53,184 nt of DNA, taken from Streptomyces adelaidensis. Lineage in GTDB: Bacteria; Actinomycetota; Actinomycetes; Streptomycetales; Streptomycetaceae. The position numbers and the translations under genes are program-made. The notes under the pieces were generated by a model. That model was given only the letters and a program-made list of their open reading frames with translations. It was not told where the DNA came from and ran no database searches. The stretch covers positions 1 through 53,184 of the forward strand of contig NZ_JAEMUX010000061.1 of the NCBI RefSeq assembly GCF_016598475.1, given 5' to 3'. The stretch's first letter is position 1. Each line of letters begins with the position of its first letter. This document shows positions 52,201-53,184 of the stretch, piece by piece.

Positions 52201-52983
52201 TCAAGCCGAAGCCGGCGGATAGAGCGACCGCGGCAGCTGCGAAGCCGCCGCCGCGTCCAGCAACCACAGGGTCCGAGACCTCCCGTACGCCCCGGCGGCC
52301 GGCGCCTGAATCTCACCCGCACCGGAGAGCGCGATGGCCGCCGCCCGCGCCTTGTCCTCCCCGGCCGCGAGCAACCACACCTCCCGCGCCGCCCGAATCG
52401 CCGGCAACGTCAGCGTCACCCGCACCGGCGGCGGCTTGGGCGCACCCCGCACCCCCACCACCGTCCGCTCGGTCTCCCGCACCGCGGGCAACTCCGGGAA
52501 CAGCGAGGCCACATGGGTATCGGGCCCGACCCCCAGCATCAGCACATCGAACGTCGGCACCGGCCCATGGTTCTCCGGTCCCGCCGCCCGCCGCAGCTCC
52601 TCCGCGTACGCCGCCGCGGCCGTATCCACATCGGCACCCCACACCCCGTCCGACGCGGGCATGGCATGCACCCGCTTCGGATCGAGCGGCACCGAGTCGA
52701 GGAGCGCCTCCCCGGCCTGGGTCACATTGCGCTCGGGGTCGCCCTCGGGCAGGAACCGCTCGTCACCCCACCACAGATCCAGCCGGCCCCAGTCGATCGC
52801 GTCCCGGGCGGGCGCGGCCGCCAGCGCGGCGAGCAGACCGTTGCCGTTGCGGCCGCCGGTCAGGACCACCGAGGCGTAGCCGCGCGAGGCCTGCGCGTCC
52901 ACGACCTTGGTGATCAGCCGAGCCGCCGCGGCCTGAGCCATCAGCTCCTTGTCGCGGTGCACGACCAACTGCGGAGTACTCAC
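52201..52983 (-). CDS. pgl: 6-phosphogluconolactonase
   Basis: The 260-residue protein of the NagB/DevB fold hydrolyses 6-phosphoglucono-lactone in the oxidative pentose phosphate pathway. VVLTGGRNGNGLLAALA binds phosphate, and LDLWWGDERFLPEGDPERN and FDVLMLGVGPDTHVASLFP are the family signatures. The usual GxGxDGHxASLFP reads GVGPDTHVASLFP here, a mild variant keeping the His. The GTG at 52983 overlaps the stop of the preceding gene (GTGA), as expected for an opcA-pgl operon. Confidence 0.95.
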   Translation of the reverse strand: MSTPQLVVHRDKELMAQAAAARLITKVVDAQASRGYASVVLTGGRNGNGLLAALAAAPARDAIDWGRLDLWWGDERFLPEGDPERNVTQAGEALLDSVPLDPKRVHAMPASDGVWGADVDTAAAAYAEELRRAAGPENHGPVPTFDVLMLGVGPDTHVASLFPELPAVRETERTVVGVRGAPKPPPVRVTLTLPAIRAAREVWLLAAGEDKARAAAIALSGAGEIQAPAAGAYGRSRTLWLLDAAAASQLPRSLYPPASA

Positions 52984-53184
52984 GGAGCGGCCGCCTTCTT
53001 CACAGGCGGCATCTGCGCGGGAGTCGGCCGATCGGAGTCACCGTCACCGGCCGAGTCCGCGGACGGAGCGGCCGGCGGCAACGCCGGAGCGGCAGCCGGA
53101 GCAGAACCCGAGGCACCCGCAGAACCCGAGGCACCCGCAGAACCAGCGGAACCAGCGGAACCCGCGGAACCCGCGGAACCAGCG
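52980..53184 (-). CDS. opcA: OpcA C-terminal fragment (glucose-6-phosphate dehydrogenase assembly protein), cut by window edge
   Basis: Only the last 67 residues are in the window. They are Ala/Gly/Ser/Pro-rich, with repeated A-G-S units encoded by short repeats, and end in PAQMPPVKKAAAP. The stop overlaps the pgl start. This tail has no catalytic motif, so the name rests on the zwf-opcA-pgl order normal in Streptomyces. The protein promotes activity or assembly of glucose-6-phosphate dehydrogenase. Confidence 0.6.
   Translation of the reverse strand, partial: AGSAGSAGSAGSAGSAGASGSAGASGSAPAAAPALPPAAPSADSAGDGDSDRPTPAQMPPVKKAAAP

Overview
The window is very GC-rich DNA with codon use and gene content typical of Streptomyces. 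It carries whiA, an RbpA-family RNA-polymerase-binding protein, a mycothiol-dependent-type enzyme, and many genes coupled by ATGA or GTGA overlaps. Gene order aroQ ... uvrA ... uvrC-rapZ-yvcK-whiA ... gap-pgk-tpiA-secG ... pgi ... pgl-opcA is the conserved chromosomal core order I remember from S. coelicolor, so this is chromosome core rather than an arm or plasmid. All assignments come from reading the sequence; no database search was run.

Layout. Positions 1-6.4 kb hold a partial MHS-family transporter, a 3'-truncated S66 peptidase, aroQ, a complete polar amino-acid ABC transporter operon, a metallo-beta-lactamase-fold hydrolase and a DinB-like mycothiol-dependent-type protein. Positions 6.6-10.7 kb hold uvrA, a strong bidirectional terminator and a PfkB sugar kinase. 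Positions 10.7-18.9 kb are a variable signalling segment: a degenerate repeat array, a putative HTH regulator, a receiver-only response regulator, a solute-binding lipoprotein followed by an internally deleted copy of itself, a large PAS/GAF histidine kinase and its LuxR-type response regulator. Positions 19-24.1 kb are the uvrC-rapZ-yvcK-whiA operon. A large secreted M14 carboxypeptidase follows, then gap, pgk, tpiA, secG, an rbpA-family gene, an MFS exporter and pgi (to 34.8 kb).

From 34.8 to 50.1 kb, between pgi and pgl, lies a fully co-directional minus-strand biosynthetic island of 14 genes (52 kb if a divergent MHS transporter is included). It combines four modules: GriI/GriH-type synthesis of 3-amino-4-hydroxybenzoate (3,4-AHBA); an ATP-dependent ligase, two acyl carrier proteins, a ketosynthase, a KS-like/chain-length-factor-like protein and a ketoreductase (a small type II PKS); CreE/CreD-type enzymes that make nitrous acid from aspartate; and a second ATP-dependent ligase, an atypical NAD(P)-binding SDR and a small Cys-rich protein. 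The best reading is a diazotization-dependent pathway. 3,4-AHBA would be extended by one or more malonyl units to an amino-hydroxy-cinnamoyl or polyenoyl product. Its aromatic amine would then be diazotized by nitrite plus the second ligase and possibly replaced by hydride. This matches what I recall of the avenalumic-acid (ava) and p-coumaric-acid (cma) type clusters.

Other notable signals: RecA-independent DNA-damage (PafBC-type) promoters in front of both uvrA and uvrC, with uvrC predicted leaderless; paired dyad operators beside the receiver-only regulator; and repeated 12-bp minisatellites, several inside or beside biosynthetic genes, that insert tetrapeptide repeats or low-complexity stretches into proteins.
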